Shown in pieces: positions 7,960-14,380 of a stretch of 14,380 nucleotides of DNA. Source of the DNA: Cyanobacteria bacterium UBA8803 (GTDB lineage: Bacteria > Cyanobacteriota > Cyanobacteriia > Cyanobacteriales > Coleofasciculaceae); contig DNXU01000233.1 of the NCBI GenBank assembly GCA_003505715.1, positions 2,665 to 17,044 of the forward strand. The letters run 5' to 3'. Position 1 is the first letter of the stretch. Each line of letters opens with the position of its first letter. Made by a program: the position numbers and the translations under genes. The notes under the pieces are model-generated. The model did no database searches. It saw only the letters and a program-made list of their open reading frames with translations, and was not told the origin of the DNA.

Positions 7960-8016
7960 AAAATCTGGACAGAGTTCTTGGCTGGGGTCTGTGGGAGGTA
8001 GGCGATCGCAGATTTT
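7960..8016. repeat. 8-bp inverted repeat downstream of the operon
   Basis: AAAATCTG (7960-7967) and CAGATTTT (8009-8016) form a perfect 8-bp inverted repeat around a 41-nt interval that contains a HIP1 site. The right arm ends in four T, so this might weakly terminate the cmr transcript. The loop is too long for a typical intrinsic terminator and I see no better one. Confidence 0.3.
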
Positions 8017-8310
8017 AGGACTTACGCATTGACAGAAATTTGATACGGTAAGGGTTAAGCGAGGACTCTATTTCCAGGTCTAGGGCTGCTTCCTGATAAA
8101 CCTGTCCCAACACCTCGGATAGATTCACAATAGGTTCTTGATCTGGTGGCTGCAAAGGAAGCAAGAATTCGGGAATCGATTCGCGCACATTAAACGGGTA
8201 GAGTTCAGCTTCAGGACGGAGATTAGCCCGACTGACCAGAATGCGGTAGTGTGATGGAACCCTTGCTGAAAAAGCGCAACCTGTTGCCGTGCTAAGTATA
8301 GTTCCAGCAA
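8015..8310 (-). pseudogene. C-terminal remnant of a DUF4058-family gene
   Basis: On the minus strand a frame ending at the TAA at 8015-8017 reads VPSHYRILVSRANLRPEAE, then LYPFNVRESIPEFLLPLQ, then DQEPIVNLSEVLGQVYQEAA. This is the C-terminal signature of DUF4058 proteins (HYRILVSRA, RPxAxLYxFNxRExIPxFxLPLQ, DxEPxVxL, VYxxAxxDLxI), a family of unknown function common in cyanobacteria. Upstream, coding similarity seems to move to another frame (MLELYLARQQVALFQQG at 8260-8310), implying a frameshift and an internal deletion. The N-terminal two thirds are absent and the remnant ends 2 nt from the tRNA-Cys gene. The extreme C-terminus is also replaced. The gene is dead. Identification is from memory of the family pattern. 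Confidence 0.65.
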
Positions 8311-8312
8311 AA

Positions 8313-8383
8313 AGGCGGCACCCAGATTCGAACTGGGGGTAAAGGCTTTGCAGGCCCCTGCCTTACCACTTGGCTATGCCGCC
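8313..8383 (-). tRNA. trnC: tRNA-Cys (anticodon GCA)
   Basis: Read on the minus strand, the 71-nt sequence folds as a cloverleaf. Acceptor GGCGGCA pairs with TGCCGCC. The D arm is GCC/GGC. The anticodon stem is GGGGC/GCCTT with two G-U pairs and loop CTGCAAA, giving anticodon GCA. The T arm is CCCAG, loop TTCGAAT, then CTGGG. The discriminator base is U73, the identity base of tRNA-Cys. CCA is not encoded. A short T run follows the 3' end. It is intact and probably functional, and it lies directly beside the decayed DUF4058 gene. Confidence 0.93.
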
Positions 8384-8426
8384 ATTTTATTAGGTTGTGT
8401 CTTTATGGCTACTAGAGTAACCTCTG

Positions 8427-8474
8427 GTTCAGTAGCATCTTGAGTAGCTTAAGGCAGCCTTGAGCTATCTGAAC
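8427..8474. repeat. Nested inverted repeat between tRNA-Cys and the kinase gene
   Basis: An inner stem pairs TAGCTTAAGG (8445-8454) with CCTTGAGCTA (8458-8467) around a 3-nt loop, with one G-U or mismatched pair. An outer stem pairs GTTCAG (8427-8432) with CTGAAC (8469-8474). It sits downstream of the kinase stop on the minus strand and could end or stabilise that transcript, but no T run follows on either strand, so it is not a standard intrinsic terminator. The rest of 8384-8557 shows no gene. An extended -10-like TGCTATGAT on the minus strand (about 8482-8490) is a possible tRNA promoter element. Confidence 0.45.
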
Positions 8475-8532
8475 GGTTCCTATCATAGCATCAATCTATC
8501 AACGAGTTCACTCCAAAAGCTTTCTTCCTTTC

Positions 8533-8567
8533 TACCTCATACCTCATACCTCATACCTCATACCTCC
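8533..8567. repeat. Heptamer tandem array TACCTCA (STRR type)
   Basis: Four exact copies of TACCTCA (8533-8560) are followed by a fifth copy with one change (TACCTCC, 8561-8567). Short tandemly repeated heptamers of this kind are a known feature of filamentous cyanobacterial genomes. On the minus strand each unit reads TGAGGTA, and the TGA of the first unit reached is the stop codon of the kinase gene (8558-8560). Confidence 0.9.
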
Positions 8568-11500
8568 TGCTTTCTGCCACTAGCTTCACTGGGAATGGCG
8601 ATCGCAAATTCTGTCCCTTGTCCCGGTGACGAAATACAAATCAGCTGGCCGTTGTGTTGTTCTTCTATAATTTGACGTGCAATGGACAACCCCAACCCTG
8701 TCCCTTTCCCGACAGGTTTCGTGGTTAACAAGTGGTGGTGATCAAAAATGTGCTGTCTGACGGCCTCAGACATGCCGATGCCATTATCTGCGATCCGAAT
8801 TGTCACGCGATCCGGATCTGCTGCCATTTGGGTGCTGATCGTAATCTGGTTCGGATGGCTCTGGATGTCGGCATAACTTTTCCCCTGATTCGCTTCTTCT
8901 AAGGCATCAATTGCATTAGCTAGGATATTCATAAACACCTGATTCAGTTGTCCGGGATAGCAATTGATGTCTGGCAATTCTCCATATTGCTTGACGATCT
9001 TAATGGCGGGACGGGCATCATTGGCTTTGAGGCGGTGTTTTAAAATTAACAGGGTACTATCGATGCCTTCATGGATATTGAATGGCACCAGGCGATCGCT
9101 ATCTGCTCGCGAAAACGTCCTCATGGAATTGCTGATGTGGCGAATCCTCTCAGTTCCCTGTCTCATTGAGGAGAGTATTTTGGGTAAGTCTTCGAGTAGG
9201 AACTCTAAATCTATATCTTCGGCATGTTCCCCAATCGCTGGCACGGGATTGGGATAGTATTGCCGATAAAGGGTTAAGTGATCGATAATCTCTTGAGTAC
9301 AGACGATCGCCTGATCGAGGTTTCCGGCAATAAAGCCAACGGGATTGTTGATTTCGTGCGCTACCCCTGCCACTAACTGACCTAGGCTTGCCATTTTTTC
9401 ACTTTGGATAATTTGCAGTTGCGCCTGTTGCAGTTTTTGGGAAAATTCTTCTAGCTGGTGGGCGTAATTTTGGGATTCCTGGTAAAGTCGGGCATTTTCT
9501 AAGGAAATGGCGGCTTGAGAACAGAGAACTTTTAGGATTTCTAAGCGATCGCGAGTAAATGCCCCCGTCGCTAGATTATTCTCCAAGTAAAGGATACCCA
9601 TTAATTTACTTTGATTGAGGAGGGGAGTACACAATAAACTTTTGGGTTGATGCTCGATAATGTAGGGGTCAGATGCCAAAAACGCTTGATCCGTCGCATT
9701 GTCAATGACCAAGGTATGTAAGCTGTGTTTGACGTAGTTGAGCGGGGTGAGGGGAATAGCTAGACTCTCTTCTACAGGAATTGAGGGCATGAGGAGGGTG
9801 GTAGATTCAGGGGATGCCGGCGAAATAGTAGCGATCGCCGCTACACCCAAGTTATCCCCTTCGTTCAAAATCAACGCACACTTAGAAGCTCCGGCATTCT
9901 CCATTACAATTTTGATTAAGGTGGAGAGCAATTTATCGCGCTCGATTTCCTCAGACAAAGTTTGAGAAGCTTTGATAGCACTTACCAAGTCTAGTTCTTC
10001 TGAAACAGTGGTATTGTTAGAAATGAGAGTTTCACCTTTGGTCGATATCTCCAGTTCTTCACGGGAATTGCGACTAATTTTTTCCGATTGCAAAATGGGG
10101 GCAAGCAGTTGGGGATAGCGTTTTTCTAAGTCTTCAACTTTGGCTTTCGCTCCCCAACGAGCATAATTGTAGTAGGCATCAATCATGTAGCTGCGGGCAA
10201 TTTTCTCCTTACCCCAGCCTAGGTAAAATCTAGCCGCCAATTCGTTCGCGATCGCTTCTTCGGCAATATACTCGTTTTCTCTAGCCAGAGAGATGGCGCG
10301 ATCGTATAGATCGGCGGCTTCCCAATTTTGCCCCAATACTCGCGCATTCTCTGCTGCCACCAGCTCGTACTTATGCTGGTAGTTCATTGGTGCGTGGTAG
10401 GCCCATTGTTTCATCATGGCCTGGTTTGCCTCAACTTGCTCTAGATAGTTTTGGCGATCGCTGATATTGTTTGACACACAACAGCCCAGCAGAGCTAAGG
10501 AATGATAGAAATTCAGAATAGCCACCTGCATAAACCCAAAGGCAGCTCCTGCTTGTTCCTTAGCCAAGGCTACATTTTGCCTAGCTCCCTCGTAATCTTG
10601 AAATTGGTATAACAGAATTGTTTTAGCAACATAAAAAATAAACAAAACTGTCCCCGTTTTCGTTTCAATTAAACGAGGTAGCATTTGACTTTCATCAAAG
10701 CTCTCACCAATCAATAACTGAACATCTGCCGCTCTCCCTTGCAAATTTAACCCTAACTGTCGCCACACCTGAGAAAAATAAGTAGGGATTTCTTGTTTAA
10801 TTTTGATACACAAATCGATATATAGCGCTTGTTGTTCTATAGCCGCAGCCAAGTTTTCTTCAGTGAAAAACAAGTAACTGCACAAATTAGCAGCACAGTA
10901 ACCACCCCACTCTATATCTCCAGTTTCCAGTCCGCTTTGAACGCCAACCTGCAAAGGCACAACGCTCAGTTTCGCATGTTCTTTCCAGGTTCTAATATTA
11001 GAATTAAACAAGTTATAAACTTTAGCCTTAAGTTCTTTAGCTTCAAACTGCTCCAACAGTTTTAAAGCAATAATTCCCGCCTGATAGCCAGCCTCTAACT
11101 TACCGATCCCTACTAGCAACAAGCCATAAAAGCCATAAGCAAAAGCCGAAGCTGCTGAATTACCATAATCAAGGCAAAGCTTAATCATAGTCAGAATGAG
11201 CTGCGGAAAAATCTCTGGCTTAGCCTGGAAAACAGGAGTACAGAGAAATTTCAAAATTTCCATCCCTGATAATTTATACGGATCGGTCATGGCTGGTATA
11301 TATTCCAAATCAGCCATGCTAGGCAGCTCAACGACTAAATTTTCTTCCCCGTCTATAGTTAATAGAGAAACGCTCAATCCTTCCAAAACATACAGCCCTA
11401 GCTCTACAGCTTTAAGCATTTCTAACTGAGCGATGCTAATCTGCATCTGTAACTCATAGACCTTTACGCGATCCAGCAAACTGGTAGCATTTTGCAGGGC

Positions 11501-14098
11501 AATATCAGCCAACCTAGCCGATCGCTCAAAATTAATATTTAAGTATTCAGCTTCCGCTGCGGCAATATAAAGATCTAACGTCAGCTGATAATCACCCTGC
11601 CAGCTATTTTCTGCCAGGAGGCTCAATCCCACTGTTAAATACCTAACAGCAGGTTCATAAGCAGTAGATAACTTAGCCTTATGACCCGCTAGAAGATTAA
11701 GTTGAGCCAGTTCCTGTCGTTGTAAGTTATCAGTTATTAAATCAGCTCCCACATTCAGCTGATTAAGAATATCAAATAGCTTTTCCTCCCGTTCCTCAAG
11801 GGAGGTATTCATCAACATCAATTGACCAATTTTCAAATGAGTGAAAGGCTTTTGCTCTGTCGGAATCAAAAAATAAGCAGCCTGCTGCACCCGGTCATGG
11901 AGAAATTTATAGGGAACAGTAGCAGTGGATTTGGCAACGGATTTAGTATCGGATGTAGCGGATAATTTATCAATTTCCTTTCCCGCCCCAACCCTGTAAC
12001 AAAACCTATCCGTTATATCTGTTACTAAATCTACTGCCACCGAATCTTGAAAAAACTTATAAATTTCGCTCTTAGGTATAATGAATCCTTCTTGCAATGC
12101 CTTCCACAATGCAGCCGCCGTCTCTGCTTGCGACTTCTCATAAACAATGGACAGCTCATCCAAATCGAACTGGTTGCCAATACAAGCCGCAAGTTTCATA
12201 ACCTCCTGAGTCATTTCTGGCAACTTCTGTAATTGCAGCGCCATAAACTCCACCACATCATCTGTCAGAGACAGAGTCTTCACGCGAGCAATATCACACT
12301 GCCAATGCCTCCCTTCAAAATTAAAAGTAATGAGTTCATCTTCATATAATGCTTTCAAGAATTGATTGCTAAAGAAGGGATTACCCTTAGTTTTTGCATA
12401 AACTAGTTGAGTGAGCGGCAAGGCAAGTTCTGGCGAACAACTCAAGGTCTCGGCAATCAGTTTGTTTAAGTCAGTTTGACTTAAAGGGGCTAGAGTAATT
12501 GTATTAACAGTAGCTTGAGTCTTGCGAATCTCCTCTAACGTTAGCATCAACGGATGAGCTGGACTAACTTCGTTATCGCGATAGGCACCGATCAGCAACA
12601 AATAAAGATTATCTATATCGCTCATCAATACTTGGATTAACTTTAAAGAAGCGGAATCAGCCCACTGCAAGTCATCTAGAAATATTACTAAAGGATGAGC
12701 AGCACTAGTAAATACTCGAATAAACTTCTGGAATACTAAGTTAAACCGATTTTGGGCAGCGCTGGGAGAAAGATCAACAATAGGTGGCTGTTTCCCAATC
12801 AGCAGTTCCACTTCAGGAATCACGTCGATAATGACCTGACCGTTTTCTCCCAAAGCAGATAGCATTTCAGCTTGCCACTGTTCCAATTGTTGAGTGCTTT
12901 CTGCCAGCAGTTGTGCCATTAAATCACGGAAGGCTTGCACCAAAGCCGAGAACGGAATGTTGCGCTGGAATTGGTCGAATTTTCCTCGAATGAAGTAACC
13001 TCGTTGCCGTACAATAGGTTTATGCACTTCATTAACGACGGCTGTTTTCCCAATTCCTGAATAGCCCGCCACTAATATCATTTCACTTCGGGAATGGGAA
13101 ATGGGGAATAGGGAATGGGAGGAATTCTCTTCTTCTGGTTCTTTTTGGGATACCCGGTTAAAGGCAGCAAGTAATGTAGCAACTTCTGTTTCTCGCCCAT
13201 AGAGTTTTTCAGGAATAATGAACCGTTCTGCAATATCCCGTTTTCCTAACTCAAAGCTGGTAATTCTTCTAGAAGTTTCCCACTGGTGCAGGCACCTTTC
13301 CAAGTCATACTTCAACCCCAAAGCACTCTGATAGCGGTCTTCGGCATTTTTTGCCATCAGTTTACTGACAATTACTGATAGCACAGGTGGAATTGCAGAA
13401 TTAATTTCGTGTATGGCAGGGGGTTGCTTGGCAATGTGACAGTACACTAACTCCATCGGATCGGTACTGGTAAAGGGTAACTGTCCAGTCAGCAGTTCGT
13501 AGAAGGTGATGCCTAAGGAATAAAAATCACTGCGGTAGTCTATGCCTCGGTTCATGCGTCCCGTTTGTTCCGGAGACAGGTAGACAAGGGTGCCTTCTAA
13601 GACGTTGGGGTTAGTGAGAACTTGATTTTCTTTGGGAAGAAGGGAGGCAATGCCGAAGTCAGTGATTTTGACTTGCTTGGTACTAGGGTTAATCAATAGG
13701 TTGGCAGGTTTGATGTCTTTGTGAATAACCCGTTCTCGATGGATTTTTTCTAAAGTGGTAGCGATTTGAAGGGTGATGAAAAAAAAATCTGATAAGCTCA
13801 ACGGGTCATTAGTGATATAGTCCTTAAGAGAGATACCGCCGAAGTCTTCCATAATAAGGGCGAAACCGTTGCGGTAGTTTTCTAGGCTGTAGGGATGGAT
13901 GATGCCGGAAAGGTTGAGGTTTTTCGTTATAGTGTACTGATTGCGGAATTGAACGAGTTGGTTAAAGCTGGGATACTCGCTGCGCATCAATTTGATGACG
14001 ACAGGTTGAGAGTCCCAGACACGCTGCCCTCGATAGACTAAGGTTCTAAAACTTTCATAAATTTGAGTTGACAGGCAATAGCCAGATAGAGTCAGCAT
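8558..14098 (-). CDS. Giant dual Ser/Thr kinase-AAA-GAF-histidine kinase (HstK type)
   Basis: A 1846-residue cytoplasmic signalling protein with no membrane segment evident. Residues about 7-270 are a Ser/Thr kinase: VIK with Lys36, HKDIKPAN with Asp128 and Asn133, DFG at 147-149, SPE at 175-177. The Gly-rich loop is degenerate, as is usual in this family. Residues about 295-640 are a P-loop ATPase: GYSGIGKT at 345-352, FLDD at 473-476. Residues about 730-1330 are helical and TPR-like. A GAF domain covers about 1384-1535. A short coiled coil leads to the histidine kinase: HEINNP with His1581, N box around Asn1724/Asn1728, DNGIG at 1771-1775, GKGTGLGL at 1797-1804. The last two domains should autophosphorylate and signal to an unseen response regulator. 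The ligand is unknown. The start gives MLTLSGYCLSTQIYES, the usual family N-terminus. No receiver domain lies nearby. Confidence 0.93.
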   Translation of the reverse strand: MLTLSGYCLSTQIYESFRTLVYRGQRVWDSQPVVIKLMRSEYPSFNQLVQFRNQYTITKNLNLSGIIHPYSLENYRNGFALIMEDFGGISLKDYITNDPLSLSDFFFITLQIATTLEKIHRERVIHKDIKPANLLINPSTKQVKITDFGIASLLPKENQVLTNPNVLEGTLVYLSPEQTGRMNRGIDYRSDFYSLGITFYELLTGQLPFTSTDPMELVYCHIAKQPPAIHEINSAIPPVLSVIVSKLMAKNAEDRYQSALGLKYDLERCLHQWETSRRITSFELGKRDIAERFIIPEKLYGRETEVATLLAAFNRVSQKEPEEENSSHSLFPISHSRSEMILVAGYSGIGKTAVVNEVHKPIVRQRGYFIRGKFDQFQRNIPFSALVQAFRDLMAQLLAESTQQLEQWQAEMLSALGENGQVIIDVIPEVELLIGKQPPIVDLSPSAAQNRFNLVFQKFIRVFTSAAHPLVIFLDDLQWADSASLKLIQVLMSDIDNLYLLLIGAYRDNEVSPAHPLMLTLEEIRKTQATVNTITLAPLSQTDLNKLIAETLSCSPELALPLTQLVYAKTKGNPFFSNQFLKALYEDELITFNFEGRHWQCDIARVKTLSLTDDVVEFMALQLQKLPEMTQEVMKLAACIGNQFDLDELSIVYEKSQAETAAALWKALQEGFIIPKSEIYKFFQDSVAVDLVTDITDRFCYRVGAGKEIDKLSATSDTKSVAKSTATVPYKFLHDRVQQAAYFLIPTEQKPFTHLKIGQLMLMNTSLEEREEKLFDILNQLNVGADLITDNLQRQELAQLNLLAGHKAKLSTAYEPAVRYLTVGLSLLAENSWQGDYQLTLDLYIAAAEAEYLNINFERSARLADIALQNATSLLDRVKVYELQMQISIAQLEMLKAVELGLYVLEGLSVSLLTIDGEENLVVELPSMADLEYIPAMTDPYKLSGMEILKFLCTPVFQAKPEIFPQLILTMIKLCLDYGNSAASAFAYGFYGLLLVGIGKLEAGYQAGIIALKLLEQFEAKELKAKVYNLFNSNIRTWKEHAKLSVVPLQVGVQSGLETGDIEWGGYCAANLCSYLFFTEENLAAAIEQQALYIDLCIKIKQEIPTYFSQVWRQLGLNLQGRAADVQLLIGESFDESQMLPRLIETKTGTVLFIFYVAKTILLYQFQDYEGARQNVALAKEQAGAAFGFMQVAILNFYHSLALLGCCVSNNISDRQNYLEQVEANQAMMKQWAYHAPMNYQHKYELVAAENARVLGQNWEAADLYDRAISLARENEYIAEEAIANELAARFYLGWGKEKIARSYMIDAYYNYARWGAKAKVEDLEKRYPQLLAPILQSEKISRNSREELEISTKGETLISNNTTVSEELDLVSAIKASQTLSEEIERDKLLSTLIKIVMENAGASKCALILNEGDNLGVAAIATISPASPESTTLLMPSIPVEESLAIPLTPLNYVKHSLHTLVIDNATDQAFLASDPYIIEHQPKSLLCTPLLNQSKLMGILYLENNLATGAFTRDRLEILKVLCSQAAISLENARLYQESQNYAHQLEEFSQKLQQAQLQIIQSEKMASLGQLVAGVAHEINNPVGFIAGNLDQAIVCTQEIIDHLTLYRQYYPNPVPAIGEHAEDIDLEFLLEDLPKILSSMRQGTERIRHISNSMRTFSRADSDRLVPFNIHEGIDSTLLILKHRLKANDARPAIKIVKQYGELPDINCYPGQLNQVFMNILANAIDALEEANQGKSYADIQSHPNQITISTQMAADPDRVTIRIADNGIGMSEAVRQHIFDHHHLLTTKPVGKGTGLGLSIARQIIEEQHNGQLICISSPGQGTEFAIAIPSEASGRKQEV
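13090..13117. repeat. GGGAATA/GGGAATG heptamer repeats inside the kinase gene
   Basis: Four consecutive heptamers, GGGAATG, GGAAATG, GGGAATA and GGGAATG, lie in the coding sequence. They encode HSLFPISHS (about residues 328-336) in the linker between the Ser/Thr kinase and the P-loop ATPase. The same unit occurs upstream of the gene at 14158-14171, so this looks like an STRR captured in frame. Confidence 0.8.
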
Positions 14099-14157
14099 GG
14101 TTGGAGTTCTGCATTAGGAAGATGTAGAGCTGTTGAGTTCAAGGTTGGTTTTAATAC

Positions 14158-14171
14158 GGGAATAGGGAATA
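14158..14171. repeat. Two GGGAATA heptamers
   Basis: Two perfect adjacent copies of GGGAATA lie about 60 bp upstream of the kinase start. They belong to the same heptamer family as the in-frame array at 13090-13117. Confidence 0.8.
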
Positions 14172-14302
14172 GCCACAGCTTAAAATTTCTCTATTGTTGG
14201 TTTACTGTAAAATATGATAAATTTCACACCACAATGTCGGAAGACCTGTCTAATAAGCTGTTCGTCATTTAAATCAGATTGTCAAAAATTGCCAAATCCT
14301 TG

Positions 14303-14371
14303 TGTCACGATTATCTTGCCCGCTACTAATACCCAATTTAAAAGCGTGACAGCTTATCCCTCTTTTGTCAC
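14303..14371. repeat. Cluster of TGTCAC/GTGACA motifs at the right edge
   Basis: TGTCAC occurs at 14303-14308 and 14366-14371, and its complement GTGACA at 14346-14351. A shorter TGTCA lies at 14280-14284. TGTCACG (14303-14309) and CGTGACA (14345-14351) make a perfect 7-bp inverted repeat. Two of the motifs are followed by TTATC. The function is unknown: operator sites for a regulator, or repeated transposase-binding sites at the end of an element continuing past the window. Confidence 0.45.
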
Positions 14372-14380
14372 TCTGGGGTG

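Larger units (their letters stand above)
14099..14380. other. Intergenic region upstream of the kinase gene
   Basis: I see no convincing gene here. The bases just upstream of the kinase start on the minus strand lack a clear Shine-Dalgarno sequence. An AT-rich segment around 14200-14225 (minus-strand CATATTTTACAG) might contain a -10 element for the kinase, without a well-spaced -35. Two heptamer repeats lie at 14158-14171. The right edge carries clustered TGTCAC/GTGACA motifs. Confidence 0.4.

Noticed and set aside
7908..8014. Minus-strand frame encoding CDRLPPTDPSQELCPDF and more, considered as a gene
   Set aside because: It has no start, is about 35 codons long and overlaps the cmr3-like end. 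It may be another decayed fragment but I cannot assign it to a family.
8125..8310. 61-codon minus-strand frame beside the tRNA considered as an intact small gene
   Set aside because: Most of it is out of frame with the clear DUF4058 signature on the same strand. It is best read as part of the frameshifted pseudogene.
8313..8383. tRNA-Cys considered as the attachment site of an integrated island carrying the cmr operon
   Set aside because: No duplicated tRNA 3' end and no integrase gene are visible in the window, so there is no direct support.
8533..8567. TACCTCA array considered as a CRISPR array
   Set aside because: Units are 7 bp with no spacers. This is a heptamer tandem repeat.
8558..14098. 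Functional link between the dual kinase and the CRISPR operon
   Set aside because: The genes are convergent, separated by a pseudogene and a tRNA, and share no regulatory feature that I can see. Adjacency alone is not evidence.
14214..14380. Plus-strand frame open from ATG 14214 to the window edge (55 codons)
   Set aside because: No Shine-Dalgarno sequence, an odd Cys/Ser-rich product with no recognisable motif, and it overlaps the repeat-rich intergenic stretch. It cannot be supported without the sequence beyond the edge.

Overview
The window looks like cyanobacterial chromosome. The octamer GCGATCGC (HIP1, a cyanobacterial genome signature) occurs at least thirteen times in 14.4 kb. Heptanucleotide tandem repeats of the cyanobacterial STRR kind are present. 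The right half is filled by a Ser/Thr-kinase/His-kinase fusion of a type typical of filamentous cyanobacteria. I cannot name the species.

Positions 118-7917 (+) hold one compact type III CRISPR-Cas effector operon of six genes: cmr1, cmr6, a Cas10-family large subunit (probably Csx11), cmr4, cmr5 and a Cmr3-like RAMP. All junctions are overlaps of 1-11 bp except an 11-nt gap before cmr4, so this is very likely one transcript and one complex. The gene order and the degenerate polymerase domain of the large subunit fit subtype III-C (or a III-B variant) better than classical III-B. Cmr4 keeps the conserved Asp expected to cut target RNA. The large subunit has lost the GGDD cyclase motif (EPRT in its place) and also the Asp of the N-terminal HD motif (HM in place of HD). 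There is no cas6, cas1, cas2, CARF effector or CRISPR array in the window, so crRNA supply and adaptation must come from elsewhere. The prediction is an RNA-targeting complex that makes no cyclic oligoadenylate.

Positions 7918-8557 separate the operon from leftward genes. They carry the decayed C-terminal part of a DUF4058 gene (-), an intact tRNA-Cys(GCA) gene (-), a nested inverted repeat and a TACCTCA heptamer array that supplies the stop codon of the next gene.

Positions 8558-14098 (-) encode a 1846-residue signalling protein: Ser/Thr kinase, AAA/P-loop ATPase with a long helical regulatory region, GAF domain and histidine kinase. A GGGAATA-type heptamer repeat lies inside the reading frame, between the kinase and the ATPase. 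Positions 14099-14380 are intergenic, with two more copies of that heptamer and a cluster of TGTCAC/GTGACA motifs at the right edge that could be operator sites or the end of a mobile element. Nothing ties the kinase functionally to the CRISPR operon; the two point towards each other.
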